NCBI GenBank assembly: GCA_963575745.1
Contig: CAUYUJ010015304.1
Span: forward strand, 170,407 to 234,406
Direction: 5' to 3'
Source of the DNA: Prorocentrum cordatum
Lineage: Eukaryota; Sar; Dinophyceae; Prorocentrales; Prorocentraceae
DNA: 64,000 nucleotides
Shown here: piece after piece, positions 21,861 to 34,974 of the stretch
Layout: each line of letters opens with the position of its first letter
How positions within the stretch are numbered: the stretch's first letter is position 1
Program-made: the position numbers and the translations under genes
Notes under the pieces: model-generated
Told to the model about the DNA's origin: nothing
Seen by the model: the letters and a program-made list of their open reading frames with translations, nothing else
Databases searched by the model: none

Positions 21861-22870
21861 ATCGGTCGCGTTCCTGCGAATGCTTAAGAAAACCATTGGG
21901 CTCTTCAGCGTGAAAATATGCATGCCAAATGGGCCTCTCTTGCCGCATGTCGAAATCATTCGAAAACCCTTGCGCGCGTGTTTTTTTTTCTTGGGGGGGC
22001 TAGATCCGCGTCAAATAACGCCATGCGGGCCACTCTCGTACGTCGGCCGCGCGCGCATGTCGAACGCTTTCGAAAAATTCCATCACGACGCGAAGACGCC
22101 GTCATCGTCGTCGGCGCGACCAGCGCCCGAGCCGTCCGTCACTGGCCTTGCCGTCGTCGTCGTTGTCATCACCGCCACCAGCATCGCTACAATCATCATC
22201 GTGTCTACCGTTATCGACGTTGCCATGATACCACGCCCGCCCAAATTGCCAACTCGCACTGAAGTGCCCGCTGGGAACTGCCCAGCGGTCAACGCCACCG
22301 CGGCCGCGTCAGCCGCGCCAAATTCGATGGCCGACTTGCGCGCATGCACGCGCGGGCTAGCGCGGACGCAGATGCATCAGCCGACACCAAGCACTCCTCG
22401 CAATCGCCGCCGCATATTTTTGCAAACCAAGTTTCGGGCGGGCGGGCGGGATGGTTGCGCGAGCAGCGGAGTTCTCAACCAATTGCGAACAATAGTAATT
22501 GCGCCAATTGGATTGCACCACGTATAGCTGATACAATAGCCTCTCCTTTCTAAAATGTACCTGGGATCTACCACCCCACCGAAGCTAGGGTTATCGGCCC
22601 AGCCTGGTGATGATGCGACGCATCGTTCGTTCGAAATACCAATCCACACTGTCCCAGGCAAACCGACATCGAGACCCCCCCCCGCACCTTCGTCGAATCA
22701 TACCAAGCTCGCACACGCGTTTATCAAGAAGCATCAACTTTAAAGACCCCGTGAGCCAAAGATGCCACGAAGTCCACATGAGCGCGTCGTCGCGCGCCCA
22801 TGCGGGAAACCTTCACAAACTTTGAGTTTCGCCGGGATTTCAAAATCGAGCGCCCCGACGCAGCCCCCCC
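21861..22870 (+). repeat. DR1 dispersed repeat, near-complete copy
   Basis: Part A (21,861-21,990), part B (about 22,005-22,500, ending in gggcgggatggttgcgcgag), a short ttggattgcaccacgta linker, part C (22,545-22,740) and a terminal A fragment are in the same order as at 15.9-16.96 kb. Confidence 0.75.
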
Positions 22871-22902
22871 CCCCCCCCCCAAAAAAAAAAAAAAAACAGG
22901 CG

Positions 22903-22930
22903 ACGTACCCAACCCCTGCGCAAACGCGGG
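22903..22930 (+). repeat. array head motif, variant
   Basis: ggcgacgtacccaacccctg then cgcaaacg. A matching word, gacgtacccaacccgtgcgc, occurs at 61,339, upstream of the 62.2-kb array. Both precede arrays of the 101-bp family. Confidence 0.5.
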
Positions 22931-23099
22931 GCGCAAATAGTTTAGGACACTTTATAAGGAGGGCGATGACGGAGCGAGGGTTACATATGTCTGCAGACGG
23001 AATTCGGGAGACTCGCAGGACACTGGCTACAGGACAAGGACTAGATAAAGCTGATTAGTTACAATCCCTGAGCAACCCTAGCCACTTCGAAAGCGAGGA

Positions 23100-24845
23100 T
23101 CTCAGATCGCAGCCCCCCAGGGATGGCGAGGTCTAATTTGGGTCCGCGCGTGGCGTCACTGTGCTGGGCCCCCCAGCAGGGATCTAAAGTAGCGACAGTT
23201 TCACAGATCGCAGCCCCCCAGGGATGGCGAGGTCTAATTTGGGTCCGCGCGTGGCGTCACTGTGCTGAGCCCCGCCCCCCAGGGATGGCGAGGTCCGGCG
23301 TCACTGTGCTGGGCCCCCCAGCAGGCCTCGAAAGTGGCGACAGTTTCACAGATCGCAGCCTCCCAGGGATGGCGAGGTCTAATTTGGGTCCGCGCGTTGC
23401 GTGACTGTGCTGGGCCCCCCAGCAGGCCTCGAAAGTGGCGACAGTTTCACAGATCGCAGCCCCCCAGGGATGGCGGGGTCCATTTTGGGCCCGCGCGTGG
23501 CGTCACTGCGCTGGGCGCCCCAGCAGGCTTCGAAAGCGGCGACAGTTTCACAGATCGCAGCCCCCCAGGGATGGCGATATCTAGTTTGAATCTGACCGTG
23601 GCGTCAGTGCTGGGCCCCCCAGCAGGCCTCGAAAGTGGCGACGGTTTCACAGATCGCAGCCCCCCAGGGATGGCGAGGTCTAATTTGAATCCGCCCGTGG
23701 CGTCACTGTGCTGGGCCCCCCAGCAGGCCTCGAAAGTGGCGCGAGGTCTAATTTGAATCCGCCCGTGGCGTCACTGTGCTGGGCCCCCCAGCAGGCCTCG
23801 AAAGTGGCGACAGTTTCACAGATCGCAGCCCCCCAGGGATGGCGAGTCTATTTGGGTCCGCCCGTGGCGTCACTGTGCTGGGCCCCCCAGCAGGCCTCGA
23901 AAGTGGCGACAGTTTCACAGATCGCAGCCCCCCAGGGATGGCGAGGTCTAATTTGAATCCGCCCGTGGGTCACTGTGCTGGGCCCCCCAGCAGGCCTCGA
24001 AGTGGCGACAGTTTCACAGATCGCAGCCCCCCAGGATGGCGAGGTCTAATTTGGGTCCGCCCGTGGCGTCACTGTGCTGGGCCCCCCAGCAGGCCTCGAA
24101 AGTGGCGACAGTTTCACAGATCGCAGCCCCCCCAGGGATGGCGAGGTCTAATTTGAATCTGCGCGTTGCGTCACTGTGCTGGGCCCCCCAGCAGGCCTCG
24201 AAAGTGGCGACAGTTTCACAGATCGCAGCCCCCCAGGGATGGCGAGGTCTAATTTGAATCTGCGCGTGGCCCTCACTGTGCTGGGCCCCCCCAGCAGGCC
24301 TCGAAAATGGCGACAGTTTCGCAGATCGCAGCCCCCCAGGGATGGCGAGGTCTAATTTGAATCCGCGCGTGGCCCTCACTGTGCTGGGCCCCCCAGCAGG
24401 GCTCGAAAAGTGGCGACAGTTTCACAGATCGCAGCCCCCCAGGGATGGCGAGGTCTAATCTGAATCCCCGTGGGCGTCACTGTGCTGGGCCCCCCAGCAG
24501 CCTCGAAAGTGGCGACAGTTTCACAGATCGCAGCCCCCCAGGGATGGCGAGGTCTAATTTGAATCTGCGTGTGGCGTCACCCCTGTGCTGGGCCCCCCCA
24601 GCAGGCCTCGAAAGTGGCGACAGTTTCACAGATCGCAGCCCCCCAGGGATGGCGAGGTCTAATTTGGGTCCGCCCGTGGCGTCACTGTGCTGGGCCCCCC
24701 AGCAGGCCTCGAAAGTGGCGACAGTTTCACAGATCGCAGCCCCCCAGGGAGGCGAGGTCTAATTTGAGTCTGCCCGTGGCGTCACTGTGCTGGGCCCCCC
24801 AGCAGGCCTCGAAAGTGGCGACAGTTTCACAGATCGCAGCCCCCC
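23100..24845. repeat. 101-bp tandem array, first block, about 18 copies
   Basis: The unit carries ctgtgctgggccccccagca, ggcctcgaaagtggcgacag, tttcacagatcgcagccccc and cagggatggcgaggtctaat. Single-base deletions are common. Two unit types differ by gggtccgcgcg against gaatctgcccg after taattt and are interleaved. Confidence 0.97.
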
Positions 24846-24869
24846 GCAGGCAAGACAGGAGGAGGCAAG

Positions 24870-24965
24870 AGGGAGGCGGGAAGGAAGGAGAGAGGAAAGG
24901 AGGGAGTGGAGACCACACTGCTCCATTCAAAACGAATACCCAACCAAGGAGGGTTTGGAAAAAAT
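24870..24965 (+). repeat. purine tract and array-terminal stem-loop, copy 6
   Basis: gtggagaccacactgctcca then ttcaaaacgaatacccaacc and aaggagggtttggaaaaaat. CCCAACC pairs with GGGTTTGG allowing one bulged T, the loop is AAGGA, and an A run follows. Confidence 0.7.
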
Positions 24966-25139
24966 GCCGCGCAAATAGTTTAGGACACTTTATAAGGAGG
25001 GCGATGACGGAGCGAGGGTTACATATGTCTGCAGACGGAATTCGGGAGACTCGCAGGACACTGGCTACAGGACAAGGACTAGATAAAGCTGATTAGTTAC
25101 AATCCCTGAGCAACCCTAGCCACTTCGAAAGCGGGAATC

Positions 25140-26850
25140 TCATATCGCAGCCCCCCCAGGGATGGCGAGGTCCAAACCAGCAGTAGCCACTTCGAAAGCG
25201 GGAATCTCCAGCAGGCCTCGAAAGTGGCGACAGTTCACAGATCGCAGCCCAGGGATGGCGAGGTCCAATTTGGGTCCGCGCGTGGCGTCACTGTGCTGGG
25301 CCCCCCAGCAGGCCTCGAAAGTGGCGACAGTTTCACAGATCGAACCCCCCCAGGGATGGCGAGGTCTAATTTGGGTCCGCGCGTGGCGCCACTGTGCTGG
25401 GCCCCCCAGCAGGCCTCGAAAGTGGCGACAGTCTCACAGATCGCAGCCCCCCAGGGATGGCGAGGTCTAATTTGGATCTGCCCGTGGCGTCACTGTGCTG
25501 GCCCCCCCAGCAGGCCTCGAAAGTGGCGACAGGTTCACAGATCGCAGCCCCCCAGGGATGGCGAGGTCAAATTTGAATATGCGTGTGGCGCCACTGTGCT
25601 GGGCTCCCCAGCAGGCCTCGAAAGTGGCGACAGTTTCACAGATCGCAGCCCCCCAGGGATGGCGAGGTCTAATTTGAATCCGCCCGTGGCGTCACTGTGC
25701 TGGGCCCCCCAGCAGGCCTCGAAAGTGGCGACAGTTTCACAGATCGCAGCCCCCCAGGGATGGCGAGGTCTAATTTGGGTCCGCGCGTGGCGTCACTGTG
25801 CTGGGCCCCCCAGCAGGCCTCGAAAGTGGCGACAGTTTCACAGATCGCAGCCCCCCAGGGATGGCGAGGTCTAATTTGGGTCCGCGCGTGGCGTCACTGT
25901 GCTGGGCCCCCCAGCAGGCCTCGAAAGTGGCGACAGTTTCACAGATCGCAGCCCCCCAGGATGGCGAGGTCTAATTTGAATATACTGTGCTGGGCCCCCC
26001 AGCAGGCCTCGGAAATGGCGACAGTTTCACAGATCGCAGCCCCCCAGGGATGGCGAGGTCTAATTTGAATCTGCGTGTGGCCCCACTGTGCTGGGCCCCC
26101 CAGCAGGCCTCGAAAGTGGCGACAGTTTCACAGATCGCAGCCCCCCAGGGATGGCGAGGTCTAATTTGAATCTGCGCGTGGCGTCACTGTGCTGGGCCCC
26201 CCAGCAGGCCTCGAAAGTGGCGACAGTTTCACAGATCGCAGCCCCCCAGGGATGGCGAGGTCTAATTTGAATCCGCCGTGGCGTCACTGTGCTGGGCCCC
26301 CCAGCAGGCCTCGAAAGTGGCGACAGTTTCACAGATCGCAGCCCCCCAGGGATGGCGAGGTCTAATTTGGGTCCGCGCGTGGCGTCACTGTGCTGGGCCC
26401 CCCAGCAGGCCTCGAAAGTGGCGACAGTTTCACAGATCGCAGCCCCCCAGGATGGCGAGGTCTAATTTGAATCTGCCCGTGGCGTCACTGTGCTGGGCCC
26501 CCCAGCAGGCCTCGAAAGTGGCGACAGTTTCACAGATCGCAGCCCCCCAGGGATGGCGAGGTCTAATTTGGGTCCGCGCGTGGCGTCACTGTGCTGGGCC
26601 CCCCAGCAGGCCTCGAAAGTGGCGACAGTTTCACAGATCGCAGCCCCCCAGGGATGGCGAGGTCTAATTTGAATCTGCCCGTGGCGTCACTGTGCTGGGC
26701 CCCCAGCAGGCCTCGAAATGGCGACAGTTTCACAGATCGCAGCCCCCCCAGGGACGGCGAGGTCTAATTTGAATCCGCCCGTGGCGTCACTGTGCTGGGC
26801 CCCCCAGCAGGCCTCGAAAGTGGCGACAGTTTCACAGATCGCAGCCCCCC
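25140..26850. repeat. 101-bp tandem array, second block, about 17 copies
   Basis: Same unit as the first block, with 101-base spacing at 25,394/25,495 and 25,987/26,088. It starts with two disordered partial units at 25,140-25,260. Confidence 0.97.
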
Positions 26851-26869
26851 CGCAGGCAAGACAGGAGGA

Positions 26870-26966
26870 GGCAAGAGGGAGGCGGGAAGGAAGGAGGGAG
26901 GAAAGGAGGGAGTGGAGACCACACTGCTCTATTCAAAACGAATACCCAACCAAGGAGGGTTGGGAC
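26870..26966 (+). repeat. purine tract and array-terminal stem-loop, copy 7
   Basis: attcaaaacgaatacccaac then caaggagggttgggacat. This is the cleanest copy: CCCAACC pairs fully with GGGTTGGG around AAGGA. Confidence 0.75.
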
Positions 26967-27900
26967 ATATTACGCGCAGGCCCTCGCGAGTTCTTTAACA
27001 AAATATGTTCCAGATGTTCATCAGATGCGACCTAACGGGCCTGTTGCGGCGCGTCGAAATCATTTCACGGCCCTTGAGCGCGCGCTGGGGGGGGGGCACG
27101 GCCTCTGTCAAATAAAGCCACGCGGTGCACTCGCGCGCGTCGGCCGCGCGCGAACGTCGAAATCCTTTGAATACCTTCATCGCCGACACGCGGGCGCCGG
27201 CATCGTTACCGGCTCGCTCGGCATCGGGACCGTCATTGTCCGCGCCATCGTCATCGACATCGCCGCTACCAGCACAGCTAGTATCACCATCGCGCCCGCC
27301 GTTGGCGGCGTCGCCATGATACCGACCCCGCCAGAGCCACCGACTCGCACTGATGTGCCCGCGCGTCAGCGAGGCCCGCGAGACGCGCTGGGAAATCCCC
27401 CGCGGTCAGCCGCAGACATCGCAATCGCCGCCGCGCGGGTCTTGCAAAAACCAATTGCAGGTGGGCGGGCGGGGCGATTGCGCGAGCAGTGGAGTTGGCA
27501 ACATCAAGTTCGGCAAAGTCAAATGCGCAACGTAGGTTTCGCCACCTGCACTTGCCTTTCCCAGAGGGACTCAAAATCTGACCCCCCTCCCGGACTGAAC
27601 GGGCCCGCCCCGTTGTACATCCGAAACACGAACTCTTCGTATCACCCCAACTAAACCAGCATCGACCCCCCCCCCTTCCTTCTGCAAAAGAACACCATGC
27701 GCGCGCACCCGTTTAGCACAAATCCCAACATGTCAGGAACCCCCAGGAGAGGAAACAACAAAAACACAAAACAAAAAAACAAGACAAAAAACACACGCGC
27801 GCGCGCCGTCGCGCGCGCGCCGAAATCTGCATCGTTCCAAAAAATGCTTCGCAACGAGAGCTCTCAACAAAAAACCTGCGCGCGCGCTCCTGCGAATTTC
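26967..27900 (+). repeat. DR1 dispersed repeat, near-complete copy
   Basis: Part A (26,970-27,090), part B (about 27,100-27,510) and part C (27,530-27,720) are recognisable. They run into A-type sequence with cgcgcgcgccgtcgcgcgcg at about 27,797. In part C the usual upstream ttgcaccac linker is missing. Confidence 0.7.
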
Positions 27901-28860
27901 TGTGAAAACCACAGGTTCTTCAACAGGTTCATAAAATGCTGCCCAACGGCTTTCGCGCGCGCGTCGAAGTCGCTCGAACGCCTTTGCGCGCGCGGTGCCG
28001 CAAAAATCCGCTGCAAAAAACAAAAAACGAAGCGCGCGCGCGTCGTCGCGCGCGCGCGCGCCGAAAGCCGCCAAAACCTCAAGTCTAGCTAGGATCGCCA
28101 AATTGAGTGTCCAAAGGACATGCAAAAACGCAAGATTTTCGCAACGCGGACTTGAGAAAAGCCCGCGGTCGCGCTCGCAGAGCTTCGCACGAAAACCACT
28201 TGCTTTTTCCAACATGTCCACTGAAATCTGCCAAAAGGGCCTCTCGCGCCGCATGTAGCACCAATTCGAACAGCCGCGCGCGCGTGCCGGGGGGGGACAC
28301 GATCCGCGTCAAATAATACCACGCGGGCCGATCGCGCGAGTCGGCCGCGCGCGCATGTCGAACTCCTTCCAGAAAATCCATCGCCGACGCGAGGACATCG
28401 TCAACGTTATCGGAGGGCGCAATCAAAATCGGCGCCGCCATTAGCCTCGCCGTCGTCATCGCCACCTTCGCCACCATCGCTACTCTCATAGTCGCGTCTA
28501 CCGTTGTCGGCGTCGCCACGATACCGCGCCCGCCCAAGTCACAGACTCGCACTGGACAGCCAGCTGGGAAGTGCCAAGCGGCCAGCGCCACTGCGGCCGC
28601 GTCGGCCACGCCAAACTGGCCGGCCGCCGCGCGCGCGAGAGAACGCGCGGGCTAGCGCGGCCGCGGAGATGCAGCAGCCAACGCCAAGTACTCATCGCAA
28701 TCGCCGCGGCACTGGTTTTGCAAACCAAGGCGCGGGCGGCCAGCGGGCGGCATGATTGCGCGAGCAGCGGAGTTCACAACGCACTCGCCACACAGATTGT
28801 CCCACGGAAGTCGCCCCACAGGGAAGGCACTACACAGGTTGAATAACACTGACTGCACCA
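27901..28860 (+). repeat. DR1 dispersed repeat, A-A-B copy
   Basis: Two A segments (27,870-28,080 and about 28,110-28,290) precede a full part B (28,300-28,790). The copy ends in gactgcaccacctagattgg, the linker word. Part C is absent. Confidence 0.7.
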
Positions 28861-29690
28861 CCTAGATTGGACCACCTAGGCCGCCGCGCACATAGTGCAC
28901 AACACACACTGCTGGTCAACCCAAGACCTCCCATGCTTCCCGTTAGAAACAGCGCAGGGTGGACAGCTTCGCTTTCAGCGCGGACACGCGTCGCCCATGG
29001 TGCAGCATGCGCGCGACAGGAGCTGGACGGGGCGCACATCCCGCGCGGAAGGCCCAGACGTCGCTCCCGCCTCGGCGCCGCGCCCACGCTTCCAGACAAG
29101 CGACATCCCGATTGGGCGCGGCGCACACTGATTGCACGCAGCCTCGCGTCGCTCTCGCCTCGGCATCGTGCAAATGTCGCCTGGAAGGTGGCGTTCCCGC
29201 ATCAGCGGGGCACCTGCTTTTGTCACTCGCCAACTGCTGGGGTGCCCACGCGAGCGGACGACGTGTCGCCATCGCCCAGGCTCCGTGCGCGATTCGCTCG
29301 GCAAAGGCGTTCCCGCGCGGACGCGACGCATGGCCCGGTCGCCGAATCGCACGAGAGCGGAAACGGCAGCGGGGCCGCGCGAGAGCGGGCGAAATGCGGA
29401 CCACACCCGGGCGCCGCGCAGCTTGCGAGTGAAAGTGGCAGTGATGTGCCACCGCGGCGCCTGCTTCGTCGTCGCCGCGCCCATCTGAAGTCTTGCCGCT
29501 CCCTCCCCTGCACGGCCAGCATAGGCGTCCCTTCGCCAAGTCGTCGGAGGTGGGGCCGCGCGTGAGCGCCTATCCCAATACCAAGATGTGCTACAAGTAA
29601 GTATCACGCTGTTGTGGGGGAAGGAGGAAATAGGTGGGCCCTCTGACTCGCTCGGTCTGGCGATCTTGATCATCCCCCATCCTTCCTCAC
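28861..29690. other. no gene recognised; open in three overlapping frames
   Basis: Frames of about 200-230 codons overlap on both strands between 28,867 and 29,673. They contain no recognisable domain, and the amino-acid mix is dominated by Arg, Ala, Gly and Pro. GC-rich stop-poor DNA explains this better than a gene. The 3' edge is a good GT donor-like caagtaagtat at 29,597, not enough by itself. Confidence 0.35.
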
Positions 29691-30460
29691 CTTGCCTCCT
29701 CCCTCCTACGTGTTCCTCCTCCTGCTGATGCGTCGCTTCCTCCCCCTCCTCCTCTTCCTCCTCCTCCTCAACCTCCTGGTCATCGCTCTTCCTCGGTCAC
29801 CATCCTCCATAATCCATTCCACTCCCCTCGACTTCCTCATCCTCCTCCTCCTCCTCATCCTCCCCCTCCTCTGGCTGGTTTCGTCGCCAGCCTCTCTGAA
29901 GCACACGCCCCGCGCGCGACCCCGACGGCGGCCCGCCTCCGCTCATACGCTCCAGCCTCCCCTCGTCTAAGCTGGACTCGTCATCTTCCTCCTTCGCGGG
30001 GCGCTGCGCAAAGGATGAGGAGATAGAGGAGGAGATGGAGGAGGAGAAGGAGGAGGAGGAGGAGGAGAAGGAGGAAGAGGAGGAGGAGGAGGAGGAGGAG
30101 GAGGAGGAGGAGGAGGGGGAGGGGGGGGGAGGAGACGGCTGCAGAGGGAGGAAGAGGGAGGAGGAGGAGAAGGGGAGGGGGCGGGAGGAGGAGAAGGGGT
30201 GGGAACGAGGAGGGGGTTGGGACCAGGACCTGGATGCGGAAGAGGCTGGAATAGGAAATAGTGAAGAGGGGAAGGAGGGGCATGAGGAGGGACACGGAGG
30301 GACCGTACTCCAGGACAGCATGGGCGTGAAAAGGAGGAGGAGGAGGAAGAGGAGGAGAAGGACGAGGAGGAGGGGACCAGAAGAGGCAGGAAGAGGTTGC
30401 GAGGGGGGAGGGAAGGGGAGGGGACAGGGGTGGAGGAGGGCGGCGAGGCGTGACCCATCA
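29691..30460. repeat. CTC tract switching to GGA tract
   Basis: Pyrimidine-rich CTC sequence (29,695-29,880) is followed by purine-rich GGA sequence (30,015-30,440). The two could pair as inverted halves. Confidence 0.85.
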
Positions 30461-30559
30461 TCGTCATAATTGCTTCGCGGCCAGAGAGGTAAGCGGCGTA
30501 AGTTGCGCAGGCGCCATCGTCCTGAACCCCTCCTCCACCTCCTCCTGTCTTTTCCTCCC

Positions 30560-31125
<566 letters not shown>

Positions 31126-32540
31126 GGGGACGGCGGCCCGCTTGGCGCCTCGAGCGGCGAGCGGTCCGGCTGGGGGCCCTGGCGCCCAGAAAACGGCTGC
31201 GGTAGACGGCGGCTGCGGCCGGCGGCGCCAGACGCATCGTGCCCCCCTCGGCGTGGCGCAGTCTGCGGAGGTCCCGTTCGCCGCGGGCACCAGAAAGACT
31301 CCTGGGAGGGCGCACTCATCCCGGAACTGCTGAAGGACCGCAGCGTGCCAAGTCTGGTCGTGCAGTGAGCGGCCAAATGCGGCTCGAGGGCAAGCGGCAT
31401 GGGGCCATGCTACGATGCCTCGGTGCAGTGGCGGCTAGACTCGACACAGTGGAGAGGCAACTCCACGCAGCCAAGCGTGAGTGCGCTGTGATGCTTTGCT
31501 GGCCTGATTATCCCAGGAATGGCCGATGGCTTCCGAGGAGGTCGAGGAGTTGCCCGCTGAAGAGGAAGAGGAGGAGGAGGAGAAGGAGGAGGAGGAGGAC
31601 GAAGAAGAGAAGGAGGAGGAGGAGGAGGGGAAGGAGAAGATCCACGCTGCCAAGAGGGGATGCCAGGATGCGTTGCTCGCCATGTTCCCGCACGATGGGT
31701 CGACGCCGGCGCAAGGGATTGGGCGCCCAGGAGGCCACAGCTGCTCGCCACCTGGTGGTTGCTGGGGCGCTCCTGGAAACTGCCCCCTGGTCTCGCTGGG
31801 GCTGTGTCGCGTGGCGCTGCTCACCAAACGCGCGCTGGTAGGCCCGGTGCTGCTGCCGGTCGTCCTGGAACTGCTCGGAGTGGCGTGCTGCCGCGCGCGG
31901 CCTCAGCTGGTCCTGCTCGTGATGGTAAGGCTCGCAGTGGCAGTTGCACGTGCGCGTGTCATCGGCGAAATGGTCAGCGATGCGGCTAGAGTGGCTGGTG
32001 CAGCTGCGGGTGGCACTACCCACCGACGTGCTGGTCGGCATCTCATGCTCGCCTGCTTTCAGCAGAGCTGGTGCGCACGGCGCTGCATGTCCCAATCGTG
32101 TTCAAAAAGCTTCTGTATCATGCCTGAAGACGCCGACGTCCCTGCTACCGTCGGAACGGCTGGTGGTACAGGCAGTGATGATGGAACAGTCTTAAGTTTT
32201 CGCCGTAAGGAAGCTTGTGAAAAGCCCCTTCAGGGCCCTGGCTGCGCCTAGATCTGCGAAGAGCGTCCGAGGAAACATCTAAGGAGGGACCTGAGAACCT
32301 CAGGAACCTAGAGCCCCTTCCGAAAAAAAAGAGGTCCTGATTCCAACGTGTTGACGGCAGGATGGTGTTATCCTCTACGCGCTCGTTGGTGGAGAAGTCC
32401 GTGCTGCTGTCGGAACGAGTTCTGAGGCAGTAATAAAATCGGATCTGGAATCGGAGAGGCCACAAAAAAGTGTGCGTACACGGGCTTGTCGTGACGATGC
32501 TGGCAGTGATGAATACGGGACTCCCGGAGGTGGTGACGAT
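31126..32540. other. no gene recognised with confidence; GAGGAG tract at 31,560-31,650
   Basis: A plus-strand peptide, RCLGAVAARLDTVERQLHAAK (31,411-31,473), looks helical and ends at gccaagcgtgagtgcg, a good 5' splice site. A similar word, KIHAAKRGCQDALL, recurs at about 31,640 after the purine tract. The pieces may come from one decayed or spliced gene. Otherwise the zone is GC-rich and open on both strands. Confidence 0.25.
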
Positions 32541-32544
32541 TGCA

Positions 32545-33061
<517 letters not shown>

Positions 33062-33317
33062 TCTAGAGGCCGCCTAGATGGGGTCCGAGTAGGTGGGGTC
33101 GGAGGATCTCGCCACATCACGGATACATCGGCGATGCATCGCCGATGCATCGGCGCTGCATCGGCGATGCACTGGCGACGTCGGCGATGCATCGGCGACG
33201 TCGGCGTGGAAAAAATCAGGCCCCACATCGAGCCGCATCCCCGATGCATCGCCGATGCTTCGGCGCTGCGGCACGATCCTTCGACCCCAGTTACTCATTC
33301 TCCATCCAGGGGCTAGA
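33062..33317. mobile_element. MITE-like element, copy 1 (256 bp)
   Basis: The element starts TCTAGAGGC and ends CTAGA in inverted form, with terminal inverted repeats of about 48 bases that include ctagatgggg and gtcggaggatc on the left and gatccttcgacccc on the right. The interior is packed with the palindromic word gatgcatcg and its relatives, so the single strand would fold extensively. It sits inside an ATC microsatellite, and the flanks read tca on both sides. It has no coding capacity. Confidence 0.75.
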
Positions 33318-33633
33318 TCATCATCACAATCATGATCAACATCATTATCATCATCATCATCACCACCATCATCACAATCATCACAATCATCATCGCAATC
33401 ATCACAAACCCATCATCATCATGATCATCAGAATCATCATCATCATGATCATCATGATCATCATCATCAGCATCATCACCACCTCATCATCAGCATGATC
33501 ATGAGCATCATCATTATCCTCATCATATTCACCACCGCAACGATTACCATCATCGCCATCGTCATCGTCAGACCATCGCCACCATCCATCATCATCATCA
33601 CCATCATCATCACCATCATCATCACCATCGTCA
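33318..33633. repeat. degenerate (ATC)n block between the two MITE copies
   Basis: ATC triplets mixed with aac, cac and atg, continuing the microsatellite interrupted by the element on its left. Confidence 0.9.
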
Positions 33634-33902
33634 TCTAGAGGCGTCAAATCTGAGGTCAAAGTAGATGGGGTCGGAGGATCTCGCCACATCACTGGTACAT
33701 CGGCGATGCATCGCCGATGCATCGGCGCTGCATCGGCGATGCACTGGCGACGCTGGCGATGCATCGGCGACGACGGCGTGGAGAAAATCGAGCCCCACAT
33801 CGAGCCCCACATCGAGCCGCATCGCCGATGCTTTGCCGATGCATCGGCGGTGCGGCACGATCCTCCGACCCCATCTACTCCGACCCATCTAGGAGGCCTA
33901 GA
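33634..33902. mobile_element. MITE-like element, copy 2 (269 bp)
   Basis: It is homologous to copy 1 in the same orientation. The inner 21 bases of the terminal repeats are exact complements: agtagatggggtcggagga at 33,660 and tcctccgaccccatctact ending at 33,879. The outer right end, read on the other strand, matches the left end of copy 1. Copy 2 has an extra 12-base ccacatcgagcc unit. It also lies in an ATC microsatellite. Confidence 0.8.
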
Positions 33903-34022
33903 CCATCATCAGCATGATCATGATCATCCTCATCATCATCAACATCATCAGCATCAGCATCATCATCATAATCATGATCATCATCCTCATCATCATCATC
34001 AGCATCATCATCAGCATCATCC
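33903..34022. repeat. degenerate (ATC)n block
   Basis: ATC triplets with catgatcat interruptions resume directly after MITE copy 2. Confidence 0.9.
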
Positions 34023-34480
34023 CGTTCTCTTGTTCCCTACTCGACTCCCCTAGTCTGCCTAGCTCCACCAAGGGCAGACGCCGTCCTGAATATCGCCCTC
34101 CTCGTCGTCGGAATCCTCCACGGTGGGAGGATGCGGTCGGGCAGCAGGGTTCACCCCCCAGGATGCACAAGAACACCCAACAAGCACGAAGAACACAAGG
34201 GCATCCTCCCCGAACCGACCCCGATCTTATATCCCAGTCCGACTGTACAGTAACTCTGCCGAGGGCGTGGGGATGATTGAGAGGACATCGAGGCACACCT
34301 GATTTCTTCGGGTAAGCATCCACAGAAAAGGCGCCCTGGTTTCACTGTGGCGCGACACGGCCAGGAGGGGGAAGAGGGAGGCAGCAACTGTCTCGTGAGG
34401 ACAGAGAGCCATGGCTTCCACGAGAACGCCAGCTGTGCTTCGGCACAGAATGTCACCCCATCAGCACCAACGGCCAGACC
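34023..34480. other. no gene recognised
   Basis: Apparently unique sequence. A plus frame overlaps the end of the microsatellite and a minus frame runs opposite. Neither shows a recognisable motif. Confidence 0.35.
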
Positions 34481-34960
34481 TCTGCTATACATATACATAT
34501 ATATGTATATATATATATGTATATATACACACATATATACACAAATGAACCAACACGCATACATATGCATATCTGTATACACATGCATATACACCTTTAT
34601 ATAACGTATACAAATACCTATATCTAGATACACCCATGCAAGTACAAACACTTATACGTGTAAATGGACGCATGCATGTAAATAGTCAGATACATATACA
34701 TATGCATCTACAAACATAAAACTTATACATATATATATATATATATATACATACACATATACATAAACAGACCTACATATACATATACATATACAAATTC
34801 ATATACACATATACATACATATACATAAACGTATACACATACATATCTAGATATGCATATACATATAAATACATGTGCAAATGCATGCGCATGCAGATAC
34901 ACATTTACATGTGCATGAACATCAACATATACAGACACACTTGACACCAGAAAAAAAAAA
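34481..34960. repeat. TATACA-type AT-rich minisatellite
   Basis: Alternating tatata and acatatacat words. It is one of three such blocks (also 36,666-37,780 and 39,173-40,455), which are markedly AT-rich against a GC-rich background. Confidence 0.95.
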
Positions 34961-34974
34961 AACCTAACCAACAT

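Larger units (their letters stand above)
22931..26980. repeat. segmental duplication of head, 101-bp array and stem-loop
   Basis: The 185-base head starting gcgcaaatagtttaggacac occurs at 22,931 and again at 24,969. Each copy is followed by a 101-bp array, a spacer beginning gcaggcaagacaggaggagg and a stem-loop. The offset is 2,038 bases. Both the head and the tail of the two units are nearly identical, so this is a recent tandem duplication of a whole cassette. Confidence 0.85.

Noticed and set aside
28867-29673. 232-codon frames on both strands as a possible gene
   Set aside because: Three overlapping frames are equally open, composition is dominated by Arg, Ala, Gly and Pro, and no motif or splice structure supports one over the others.
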